Shown: positions 22,753-34,000 of the stretch, in pieces
Numbering within the stretch: position 1 is the stretch's first letter
How the letters are laid out: every line of letters begins with the position of its first letter
Source: Phoenix dactylifera
Lineage: Eukaryota; Streptophyta; Magnoliopsida; Arecales; Arecaceae
Assembly: GCF_009389715.1 (NCBI RefSeq)
Contig: NC_052395.1
Span: 2,294,001 to 2,358,000, forward strand
Length of the DNA stretch: 64,000 bases
Direction: 5' to 3'
The notes under the pieces: model-generated
The model's input: only the letters and a program-made list of their open reading frames with translations
Databases searched by the model: none
Told to the model about the DNA's origin: nothing
Program-made: the position numbers and the translations under genes

Positions 22753-23050
22753 GGACCCATAAGGCCGCTCCAGGCCCAATGGAATCTCGCCCCCTCCCCC
22801 TACATGGGCCTGGAAGAAAAGGGGCTCGATGGTGGAGCCCACATCTGAGGAAAGCTGAACAGCCGAACCCAAGGATGAGTGATGATGAGTTTACGAAGTA
22901 TTTGACCCCCTTGCGATGGGGCATGCGGTTAATATTTTTGAAGCCCATAGCCCATTCTGGCAGTTCCCATGGTTTTCGGGTCACCAACAATAATGAACTG
23001 GCCCACTAAAATTATATGATTGTGGCTCGTGCCAGGCTGCTGCGACGGTT

Positions 23051-23242
23051 CGGGTTATATCTTTCATACGCAGGAATAATTAATATATATTTTTTACAAT
23101 ACCAACTATTGAATTGTATCTTGCATAGATCTTCAGAATCTTTCAATCATCCACATGCAAAGATCTCAAAGCAACCATTGCGCAATCCAAATGTGAATTC
23201 GCATGAAGATAAATTCTTCTTTCGTGCGAAAGATACAACCCG
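23051..23242. mobile_element. Short MITE, 192 bp
   Basis: Inverted ends CGGGTTATATCTTTC and CGGGTTGTATCTTTC (right end, reverse complement) bound a non-coding A/T-rich core. No convincing target duplication seen. Confidence 0.7.
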
Positions 23243-24189
23243 TCATCTGGGCCGGCAAATCTAGTTCAAAAGAGTTGCCAATGAGATGGATCTAAAAAAA
23301 GAAAGAGAGCATAGAAAATTTGGAATCTTCTACCCCATGTTATTTCCGTCAAATATCTGATAATTAATATTTTAATGGCCTTTTTCTTCATAATCCCATG
23401 CTATTCATGTTCAAGCTACGGATCTATCATGCATGCGGTCTTCGCGATGCCATGGTTGATCATTTATTATTTTTCTTTTGGTTTAATGCTAATTATGGAG
23501 TACTTAGCTTGGGTGATTGCTGTTTACAAAGTGGCCATATATATGAACATCCTAGACTCGGATATCGCATTGGAAACTTTTATTATCGTCGTTGAGCAAA
23601 GCAAACCCACATATGAATGTTTAGCACTTAAAAACCACGCTTTGGATGTTCTAGCTTTTTGAGGAGGTTGTTTTGAAAAATCAAAAAGCTATGATTATGA
23701 GTATAACTACTGATGTTGCTTTGGACAAGAGTCAATCAACAATGATGTTTGGATATTGCACAAATTTGGAAGTTTTTTTGATCATTTTTCTTTTTCCCAT
23801 TTCTTCCGAAGCAACCATGATAGGAATATTTGGATAGTTTTACCACATTTATATCGTTTTCTTGCTATAAGTTATAAGATGTAGCTTATATACTAGTTGC
23901 AATAACTGTTTTTTTTTTAAAAAAAATGATGGAAGAAATCCTGGTTGAAATTAGCATGAGCTGCAAAGCTCGAAACTAAATCCTTTATACCAACCCAAAG
24001 ACTTTAGTAACTTCAGCACATCAATTGCAAAAACAACTTCAAATTACAAGTTATACAATAAAATATATAGAACTACATATAGGAAAGTATATATGAATAC
24101 AAATACAATTTTGCATCATTACCATAGAGTGTTGGCATAGGCATTTAAGTTTATAATGTTGCAATCCTTCTTACATTTTTTTTTCCGGT
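23243..24189. other. Intergenic, no gene seen
   Basis: A/T-rich DNA with short ORFs only (23375-23662), without domain similarity. Confidence 0.5.
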
Positions 24190-24268
24190 GGGATGTGACA
24201 GTTATTGGCTTTGAACTGGCGACACAAGAATTTTCGGTCCTCTACTCTACCAAACGAGCTATCCCCAC
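24190..24268 (-). tRNA. Decayed tRNA-Phe(GAA)-like sequence, plastid trnF relic or SINE head
   Basis: The minus strand reads GGGGATAGCTCGTTTGGTAG, then GAGGACCGAAAATTC and GTGTCGCCAGTTCAAA. This follows chloroplast tRNA-Phe(GAA) closely through the D arm, the anticodon arm (GAA in the loop) and the start of the T arm. The 3' part is altered, with extra bases, but ends ATCCCAC, which could still pair with the 5' GTGGGGA. It is followed by CCGG and a run of A. It is either a relic of plastid DNA or a tRNA-derived retroposon, and is not likely to be an active gene. Confidence 0.6.
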
Positions 24269-25307
24269 TATTTCCTGTGCATCATCCTAGCTTAAAAGCT
24301 AATCATTAGATATCCACAAGCAAGAAAATTGGGAATGGTCCATATCTCAAAGTTAGCTTCAATAGGGAGCATAGTAGGTAGGTTTTTAAAACACTACACT
24401 TTCTGAGCTTTATTGCTCGCTTTCTAATACTATCTTTTACTCGAGCACTATCAACCTGTTTTCTCAATACACCATGCCTCAAGGTAACCAAGCTTTTCAA
24501 AACCAGAGGCAAGGGCAAAGAAGAAACTTATATATTGTCCAAAAAGAGGAGGACTTAATGATTATTAAATCGCCGGAATTAGAAGTGAAAATTGTTGTAG
24601 ATGCAAGTTCGTTATTACGGGTAGTTTCTATAAAGGATCAGACAAACGATGTATACAATCCATGAGTTATTGGCAATCTACAATAATTGTTGCTGCTCCA
24701 CCAACATATTTTATCTCCGATATACTAAGAAGATTATGACGCATCTTTGCGTTAACATCAGCTCCATCGACAGTAGCACCCATTTTAGCTCAGCTTCCTC
24801 CCAAAGGAGAGAATTTGATCCCAAGTGTTATGAATTAATGACTAGAAAATCTGTACCATATCATTTAGTTTTTCTGAAGGCATGCTACTGTTGGTAGATT
24901 AGATGCAATTAGATGTGCACCCTAAAACATGTATTGTTTTCAGCATGCACCTACTCTGATAAATAAAGGTAAAGCATGATTAAGTGGTCATTATACCAAA
25001 AGCAAATAATACATGGAACTATCATCACAATTATCGCATTAATATCATAAGAACTAACTACGTCATCATATCAGACCTCGTAAGCAGCATGTAGAAAAGT
25101 TTTGATAGACTCTAGAAATCAACATCTATGCCACCAACTGCTTCCTAACTAAAGACTAAATTTTATTTCCAAAACAAGCTTACGGACCACAAAGTCCACA
25201 CCCCCAAATCAGCCACCGTACATCTAAAAGTTGACACCAATCCACCCACATCCCTCACTTCAGATGGGCACGCAGAGAGGCTATGTCCTCGCATTCTGGG
25301 AGCCCCT
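24269..25307. other. Intergenic, no gene seen
   Basis: Short ORFs only; no recognisable domain. Confidence 0.5.
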
Positions 25308-25725
25308 GTCCTCCGACCATCTTAAAATGAACTTTGATGCATGGCGGTTTGTTCGCTGGCGAAGGAGGCACAAGTGTTGCTTTTGTGATTAGAGATAATA
25401 AGTCCAGGCTGATTGCGACGAAAAGACGGCGCACCTTCGAGTCATTAATTCCGAGCGCGAAATTCAGGGCTGCTTAAGAGAGTGTCTCCTATGCAAGGCG
25501 AGTTCCGAAGGCCCGGTGCATCATTCTAAAAAGAGACTCAGCGGAGATGGTCGAGTGGATTCTACAGAGGCATCGGAGATGTTCGACCCTCCGCTTCTAG
25601 AGGACATTCAACGGCTACTGCAGGAGTGTGATATCTTTGAGATTGTGCATGTATTCTGGAAGGTGAACAGAGCTACTGACTGGGTCATCTTCTTTACTGC
25701 TCATCATTTTAGAGAGTTTCTTTAG
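25308..25725 (+). pseudogene. RNase H-like (RVT_3) fragment, second copy
   Basis: Pieces in shifting frames spell the family pattern: LKMNFDA, then GGTSVAFVIRDNKSRLIA, AEMVEWI, and after a further shift LLEDIQRLLQEC and VFWKVNRATDWV. The order matches the plant RNase H-like (RVT_3) domain. At least two frameshifts and stops make it a relic, probably of a LINE. Confidence 0.7.
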
Positions 25726-26840
25726 ATCTGTTTTGTATCTGTTCCTCTACTTTTATGGAGTATTTTGTCTCTTGATTCGGTAGGCAGTGCTCATGCAAAA
25801 CTAGTGCGAGTTGTGAGTGTACCAAAAAAAAACAACAACAAAAAAAAAATACTGCTAAATGAAGAGGAAGGCAAACATTGGCTCCGGGCGGAAACGTTCC
25901 CCGCGCACGCTCGCACCATAACGGATGCTACCCCGCGAGCGACGCGCACGATTAACCAAAAAAAAAGAAGAAGAAAAACTGTGTACATCACACCGCTCCT
26001 GCGCCCGTCATGCACACGAGGAATGGAGACACGAGTATCGGACACCAATTACAAACGGACCAGATTTCTTTCAGTAGAAAAGCCGACGGCAGATTCATCT
26101 ACCGCATATAACATTTATGGAGTTATCTATGCAAAAAATATCCTCACCAAAACAACACGCAGCACATTCTACCACCCTCGGTCTTTGCTAAATTCCCACT
26201 CCCTGCCCGCCCTGCCCGCATTTTCCGCACTCTCGTGCCTTTTTTCCCCTCTGATCTCTTCTCTCTCCCCATTCCCACATTCTTCTTCCCCCCCCCCCCC
26301 CCCCCCCCTCTTTCTCTTTCTAAGCCAAGGTATCGCTTTCTTCTCTGGCTCCCTCACCGTCCAATGCTCGCTGACGCCGTTACCTCGGGCAGTTGCCCGC
26401 TCCCTGCTCTCCTCGTCTGAGCCCCCCAACGGTCCCACCCACGCAGCCCTTCGGGCAGGCGACCGTGACCAGTTCTCCACTCCGCCGCCACCTCCGTCTC
26501 CAAGCGAGTTCTAAAGCTCCCTCGGCGAGGAAGCCCTGAGGGTTTCGGATATTCGGAGGAGAAATCTCGCGCTCCCTGGCCGCTCTTCGATCTCGGTACC
26601 ACTCCACCTGGTTCGATTCTCTCTTCTTGGTTTAGGGTTTCGAGCTCTGAATTCGTTGATTACTTTTCTGAAGTGGGAATCTTGGTTTCCCGTAGCGGTT
26701 TTGATGCAGATTTGTGGGGAGATTTTTGGCGGAGAAGAGTTTTTAGGGTCGATCTCTGAAGAAGGAATCTCTGCGGGAGAGAGGGGTTCGGGTTTCCTTG
26801 CTGGGATCTTTGATTTCGAGTTGGAATGAGATTTTGAGGG
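25726..26840 (+). promoter_or_regulatory. Upstream region and leader of the RLCK gene
   Basis: Composition changes from A/T-rich to GC-rich near 26170. A 21-base C homopolymer (26288-26308) flanked by CT-rich DNA lies about 530 bp before the start codon. The GC-rich part to 26840 is probably the 5' UTR. The long ORF here (25765-26514) is low-complexity Pro/Ser and is not called. Confidence 0.45.
26288..26308. repeat. Poly-C tract (21 bp)
   Basis: Uninterrupted run of 21 C in the presumed promoter/leader of the RLCK gene. Confidence 0.9.
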
Positions 26841-29800
26841 ATGGGGTTGTGTCCCGAGGAGGTTAAATTGGAGGGATGGGGCAGCGTTGGGAAAGGGAAG
26901 GACAAGGGGAGTAAGAAGAAGAAGAAGAAGAGCGAGGCAACTGGATGTTGGATTAAGTGCAGATTGATGTGGAGTTGCATCTCGTCGAGATCCAAAGTGG
27001 ACACATCCATCAGCAGTGCCAGCACTCATTGCGGTAATCTGCTAGCTCACCCACATGTTCTCTCTTCGATCTGGCTTTGCATGGTAGTTGTAGTGTCTTG
27101 TTATGGTTGCTGCTTTGTTAGTGTTTCTGATTCCTTTCAAGTTTTAGATTAGATCTTTGTTGCTTCGTGGTTATTGGTCACGAATGTTATGACTATGTGC
27201 GAACAATTTGGAATGGTCCTTGCTTTTTATCCTTCGAGGACGTGTGAATGCCTGTTTCTATTGCTCGATCCTTGAATTGGTTGCCCTTGGGCTAACTAGT
27301 TATCTTAGTATGTGACTACTGAACTTGAGAGATTTAGTATCTTTCAATATGAGTCGCTTTTGCCACGTGTTTGCTGAAACAAAGGCAAAATAGATTTAAA
27401 ATTGCCACATGGTTTTTATGCTGATTTAGTTCCCACTGGGTTTGAGCATTTGAGGTAATATGCATGAATTATAAATTGAAGATTGGTAATGCGAGTTGCC
27501 ATATTGTTTGACGTTTAATGGAAAATTCGCAAGTTGGAGTAGTTGAACTGAAGAGTAAGGGAACATTAGGTAGTTCGGAGAGGAACTAGCTGCTGATTGT
27601 AAGGATGTAAGTAGTTCAATGGGTCATTGGAAATGCATTACCTTGAGTCAATAACAATGCCTTGTCCCTCTGCAAATAATGCCAAGATGTCATTACGTTG
27701 TCCTTGTGGTGGTGCCCATGTATATTGTAATTGCATCATTTCTATTTATGGTATGACATGTTTTGCTTTTTAATAAAGTAAACGAACTTAAGTTGGAAAG
27801 TTTCTGTTTTCAATTTTGTTCAGGTTATCAAGTTTCTGTTAACAATTTTAGTTAATATATTAACTTAATTTAACTTACATTAATTCAGGTTATTACGTAC
27901 CTTGCGATTGTAGTCATTTTCTTTTTTACTCTAGAATAATTTCTGGCACGTTCCTTGTGAAAATAATGGCAGGGGAGGAGCTTCAATGGCATGTGATATT
28001 TATCGGTACTTTATATTTTTCATGCATTATTAATTGAACTATTGAATGCAGGAGTTTTCTTTCAGTCAATTTACAAGGATGAGGTGGGGAAATTGTAGGG
28101 CATTCGCTGTAGATTAGGAGGAAACATACACAAGTTGGAGAAGAAATTGAAGGTTAGGGGGAGGAAGGCAATTTAGAGTGGGGATTGGAACTCATGATGA
28201 GGCTTTAGCTTGTGGGAATAGTATCAAAACTTCATCCTCTACAAAATGTACATGTTGAAATTTGTGAAAATTTTCATTTACTGATAAATCTGGGGGTCCC
28301 AATTTCTAGTAATTTGAGCCATTTTCTTTTGTTCCCACAAGTGCTTTTATCATATGTTTATTGAAATAAGGCAAGAACAGAGGTTGGAAAGCGAAGAGGT
28401 TTCTATCTTTCTTTTGAGCCATTTTCCATGCATTTTTAAATTGAGGCATGTGATAAGAGTGGTTTTCAACAGACATGCAAGGGGGAGGTAGCGAAGTTGG
28501 AGGCTAATCAATTGAAGAGTTAAGGGAAAATAAGCAGGTTGGAAGGAATTGAGCCGAAGATTTGATTTAACCCTTTTTCAGGGTTGACTTTGAGAACTTG
28601 TGAATTTATTCATGGCAATGCTTTAATTCTTTTAAAAATAACATGGTGAAATGGTTTTCTTCTCAGAGGTGCCCATGCCTATTCTTATTACATTTCATTT
28701 TTTTGCTGTGGGATGTGTTGGCATTTGACGAATAAAACGAACTTTGTTCTGAAAGATTTTGTTGACTGACTAGTTTGGAAGTTCCATAAATTGTGTTTCC
28801 TCTTGGGTCTAGAGTTGCTTTGTCATATGTTTGTGGGATGGCTGTCAGTTCAGTCCATGGCATTCTGTTTGAGGATTTGAATCATTTTACATGCATTATA
28901 AAGTTACGCATTGGGATGTAGAAGTTCCATTAGATTGATATGTAAGGGGGATGCAGGGAAGTTGGAAGGGGCTCAGCTGAAGATTAGGGAGAAAATAGGC
29001 AACTTGTAGGAGAATCTGAAGATTAGGCAGGAGAATGGCCATTTGAAGATGATTTGGGAATAAAGATAGTGCTTTGACTATCTGGTAATAATACTGGAAA
29101 TCAAGATATGTCGTATCGGCCTGAACCGGACGGTATGGGATGTACTATACTATACCAGTTCGCTACCGGTATCCGGTATGGATGGCGTATCGATATTCGG
29201 TACGCCAAAAAAATTCTGTACCGAATCAACGCTGTGCTAGTGTGGCACCCATTTGGAGTCCGGTACCGAGACGGCGAATCTTGCCGGAAATGCTTACTTT
29301 CTCATTATGGCATACAAGCTTATTCTTGTGGCTTTCTTCTTTTTTGTTAATTATGGCAGAACAGAAATTAACAGTCATGTAGTCTTAGTCTCATTCTTCA
29401 TATTCTGTTCAAGGATGAATAATTCTGTGTGCATCATTAATAGAAGTATTAAATGTAGGAGTCACATTACACTGATGCATGGTGATGAGGTGGGGAAGAT
29501 GCGAGAAGATTAGCTGGTGATCTGTGGGGGTGCTACGTAGTTTGTACAGGAATTGGGTATGCGCACACATAATTGACATGGAAAGAGGAGTCGTGATGAT
29601 AGGGAGCTGAGTATGCCTCTCACAAGGGGCGGCTTATCTCTTTCTGCACGATGATATTAGGTATAGAGATGTTGGTTTTGGAAAATCATAACACTTGCTG
29701 CTTTTTCATATATAATAATGAGGTTAGGATCTTGTTTCCAGCTTCCTCATTTTAAGGCAAGAGAACATTTTCAGGGTTCTAATTTGATCCATGGTCAGAT

Positions 29801-30981
29801 GCTATGTATCTTTATCCTTACATAATTAAATGATGTCCAAGTCTTCCCACATGTCAATGGAAGGAAAATCGGGCAAGTAAGATATGGCTGACAATTCAAA
29901 GAAAACTTTTGATCATGACTATCTAGTTTGATAAAAGAGTAATATTATATACAAAGGTGATAAAGCATGGGTCTTGTGAGCATGGATTGATAGTAATGAG
30001 ATATTGCAAATATAAGGTAAACCTTCTTTAGCTTTTACATTAACAAGAAAATCTGCATCTGAATTTTAGACGATCAGTCTGCGCTTCCATAGTGAAAGTT
30101 GGAAATGACATTTGCTAGCCCCCTGTTAATTGCCTTCCGCTTACTCTTGTATTCATAAGGAAAAATGTATTTGAGGCAACCTGTGTTATTGTTGGTTCAG
30201 TATTTATTGTTCAGAACGTTTCCTTGAGGGCTTGCTGGTGGTACACTTTGTCTCGTGGAATCAAGAAATGGCCGATACTTGTTAAACAACCAGTACGCAA
30301 AAGTACAGTCATAACTTGCTTATTTTAACCTGTTATGTATGGCTAGATCTTGGAAATAAGTTGTCTGTTTGGCTTGAAACTGGCTAAACTAGAGGGTGAA
30401 GGAGTGGTATGCCTGAGATGAGCCACTTTGGGCCTTAACGCTGAAGAAGAATGCTCTTTTTTAATCTTTCTTCAGTCTAACATCAAAAGAATAAAAAACA
30501 GCAGTAAAGGAAAAAAGAAAAAGGAAAAAGAAAACTAATTAAGAAACTGGAGATCATTTATGCTTTTTTATATTCTTGTATCCTAATGCCTCTATTATAT
30601 ATAAACTTGAGCACATGTTGTGTAGGGCAAGGTTTGGTTCGAGCCAAGGTCCCATACCAACACAAAAAGCTTGACGCCCACCCAGCCCGATATTAGGTAT
30701 GAAAGTCGAAGGTCAAGCCTAGTTCGACGCTAAATGGGGAGGGGCCATGCCTAAGCCAACTAACTTGTGTAAATCAGACCGATTCAGATTTGCCTCGGCC
30801 CAACCAAATGGGGTCTAACATAAGCCAGCCTTTGATTATTGAGAGAGAGAGGGTGGAAGAAGAGGAGGCATCGCAAAGTACATTGGCGGGGAAGGTGGGG
30901 TAGGAGTGTTCAGCGGAGGTGGTCAAGGCTTCACATCAAAGGTGGTGGTGGTGGATGGATGGGTTGGGGGGGGGGGGAGGG

Positions 30982-31041
<60 letters not shown>

Positions 31042-34000
31042 GAGGCGGCGGATGGATGGGTTGGGGGGGGGAGGGGAAGAGAGAGAGAGAGAGAGAGGAG
31101 GCGGCGGAGGAGGAGGATGGTGAGGGCGAGGATGCCAATAGGGACGGCAGTGGCGATTAGAGAGGGAGAGAGGAGAAAGTGGCTTGCGATGGTTATGTTG
31201 GTGGTGGCAAGGAGAGAGTGCAGAGGGAAGGAGAGGTTGTCTAGGTCAGGGTAGATGGAATGAGGGCATGTTGTGGCGTTGAGATTGAGGAGAGACCTAG
31301 GGGGTGTCTCCCATCTCTCTCTCTCTCTCTTCAATTTTATTAAATTAAAATAAAAAATATATAACATTATTTTGATATAAATTAATTTAATAATATACTA
31401 TGTTGAGCCAGGCCGAACTAGGTTAAAAGAATGCCAAACTTGAGCTTGATCTGATTTTTGTCAGGCCAAAAAAACTGAGACCTGACTCGATCCAACATGC
31501 TAGAAACCCCGATCGAAGCCCGATGAAAGCCAAGTTAGGCCAGGCCAGGCCAGGTGGGTCAAGCTCCTTTGCACAGGTCTAATTATATACAAGACAAATT
31601 TGGATAGAAATTTGCACTCGAGGTCATCAGTCTCACTTTCCTTCTATAAGTACACATTTCTTTTACTTAAGACTCTCCTTCACATTTGTTCTCTGAGAAA
31701 TGACCGAGAATGCTAATGAAATAAATAGACTAAAATATGGAGTATATGCATCATATCTACTTCAATGAGTCATGAGTGATGGGATTATAGTCATCCATCA
31801 AATGCTTCTTCTTTTGAATGAAGCATGTGCATGGTACATGCCCATAGTTATATCTTCGAAATGTATCATCTATGTAGGATATTGCTTTAATAAAACATGG
31901 ATTCATTTGCAATCTTACCAACCATGATGTAATATATCTCTTAAGGTTATTTTGTGTATTTTCTTTATTGAATCATGCAATTCTATTTTTAGAATAATCA
32001 TTATTTGCAAAAAATGTTTTTAATATTTTATTGGAATCATAGTTTAAATTACCAATGCATCTGTTTGATCTTAAAAGCCCTTCTAGGAAGTCTTTCTGTT
32101 TCATATTTACCTTTTTTTTATAAGTATTTATGTAAAAATATTAGTGGACAAACTAAGATTTGATTCATCAGTCGCCAACCAGTTCCATTAAGACACCTGT
32201 ACTTTTAGAAACCTTGCTCTTTTAAAACACTCTTCTGTAAGCATGGATCAAGATCCTTCTTGATGACAAGCATATTTCTGATGGATCATTTTTTATCAAT
32301 ACATTATATTTAGAATGATTTTTCATAGTATTGAGGCTGTGCTTTTATTTTTTTCCTCCCTTAAAAATTGGAAAATTTAACCACACTATGAAACCATGAG
32401 TGGAGAAATTGGGTATTGGAGTTCAATGGTAAAAAGTTCCCTGTTTCCTTCTCATTTTTGCTCTTTGAATGAAACTCACACTGTAGTTAATGCCTCCCCC
32501 CCTCTCTCTCTGTATGGTGAAATTAATTTAAGCATGCACATATGTTGGGTATTATGTCCAAGTGTCCAAATACTAGCTGTATCAAGCTGTTGTGTTTTGG
32601 AGGTTGTAGATTTGGATTCTTTGATACTCCAGCTCACTTGGTAACTATGCCAATTGTCAGGGTCTTTTCTTACATTAATTATCCAGCTTGATTAACTCAT
32701 GTCTTAGGTGCAAGTAGCCGCTTCTTCAGTGTTTCCATTGATGTGCATGCTTAGCTTCCCTGGGTTCTGTCCAGTTGGGAGGTTATTCTTGCTATAGCTT
32801 TTCATTATCTTCTAACAGCTGTTTAACTACTGCTATTGTGCATGGGGCAGCAGAAAGTAAATCCACGAATGACGGTAGCAGGGACCAACCAACTGCACCA
32901 GTAGTCTCTGGCTCCACAACCACCAGTAATGCTGAAAGCAATTCATCTACTTCTAAAGTAGGTGAAGAATTAAAGGTTGCATCTCAGTTGCGAAAGTTTA
33001 CTTTCCATGAGCTTAAGTCTGCCACAAGGAACTTTAGACCGGAGAGCCTTCTGGGAGAGGGAGGTTTTGGTTGTGTCTTCAAAGGATGGATTGAGGAGAA
33101 TGGAACTGCTCCTGTAAAACCTGGTACAGGGTTAACCGTTGCCGTCAAAACACTCAACCATGACGGACTTCAAGGGCATAAAGAATGGCTGGTATATATA
33201 ATGTTTCCTGAGTCCAATCTTGAGTTCTTCAATAATGAATGACAAGCATATATCCCTTTCAAAGTTCTCATTAAACATGAATGTTGTTAATGTATTTGCA
33301 GGCGGAAGTTAATTATCTTGGCGAGCTTCAACATCCAAATTTAGTAAAGTTGATTGGTTACTGTATTGAAGATGATCAAAGACTGCTGGTATATGAGTTT
33401 ATGCCGCGAGGAAGTCTTGAAAACCATCTTTTCAGAAGTATGCGACTGCCCTATTATCTCTGTTTGATATTGTTTGTAGTAGGTACCATGTTAGTTATCT
33501 ATGAAAAGCCATGACAAAATATTCAAAATAGGCTAACTTGCCAGGCTGTGAGCCTTTAGAATTTGACTGTTGTATTATTTTTTGATTCTTATGTGTCTCC
33601 TTGAAGAAATGCTGTTTTCTTTTCCTTAAAAGTGTGCAATAGAAATTGTGCATTAGAGTCACAGCATAGTCTGGTTGCTTTTAGTTACAATGTAGTCTGT
33701 ATTAAGGTTTAGTACTTATATTGTGTTTAAGATGTCTTCTCTAGTGCTGGTTTATGGTCTTTAATCTTGGAATCTGCCAAACACTTATTCATTTACTGGT
33801 ATAATGTAATTTGAACTTTTAATGTCGGGGATTTTCCGGAAAGAAATATGATTATAGCATGTACACCCATGATTAAAAAATTGCTGCTAATGTGCAGCCT
33901 CTACTATCCAGATTTGTTATGTTTATTTCAGCTCAGTATCAGCAGTTAGCTAAGATCAGTATTTAAGATTTTGATTCGGTAGCTAAAACTGAACTATAAA

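Noticed and set aside
25765..26514. 249-codon plus-strand ORF ahead of the RLCK gene
   Set aside because: Proline/serine-rich low-complexity translation through a poly-C run and GC-rich leader; no domain and no similarity to a known protein.
30839..31367. Arg-Glu and Ser-Leu repeat ORFs
   Set aside because: Translations of (GA)n/(CT)n microsatellites in a transposon. Only the 31100-31300 minus-strand part is kept, as a possible captured fragment.
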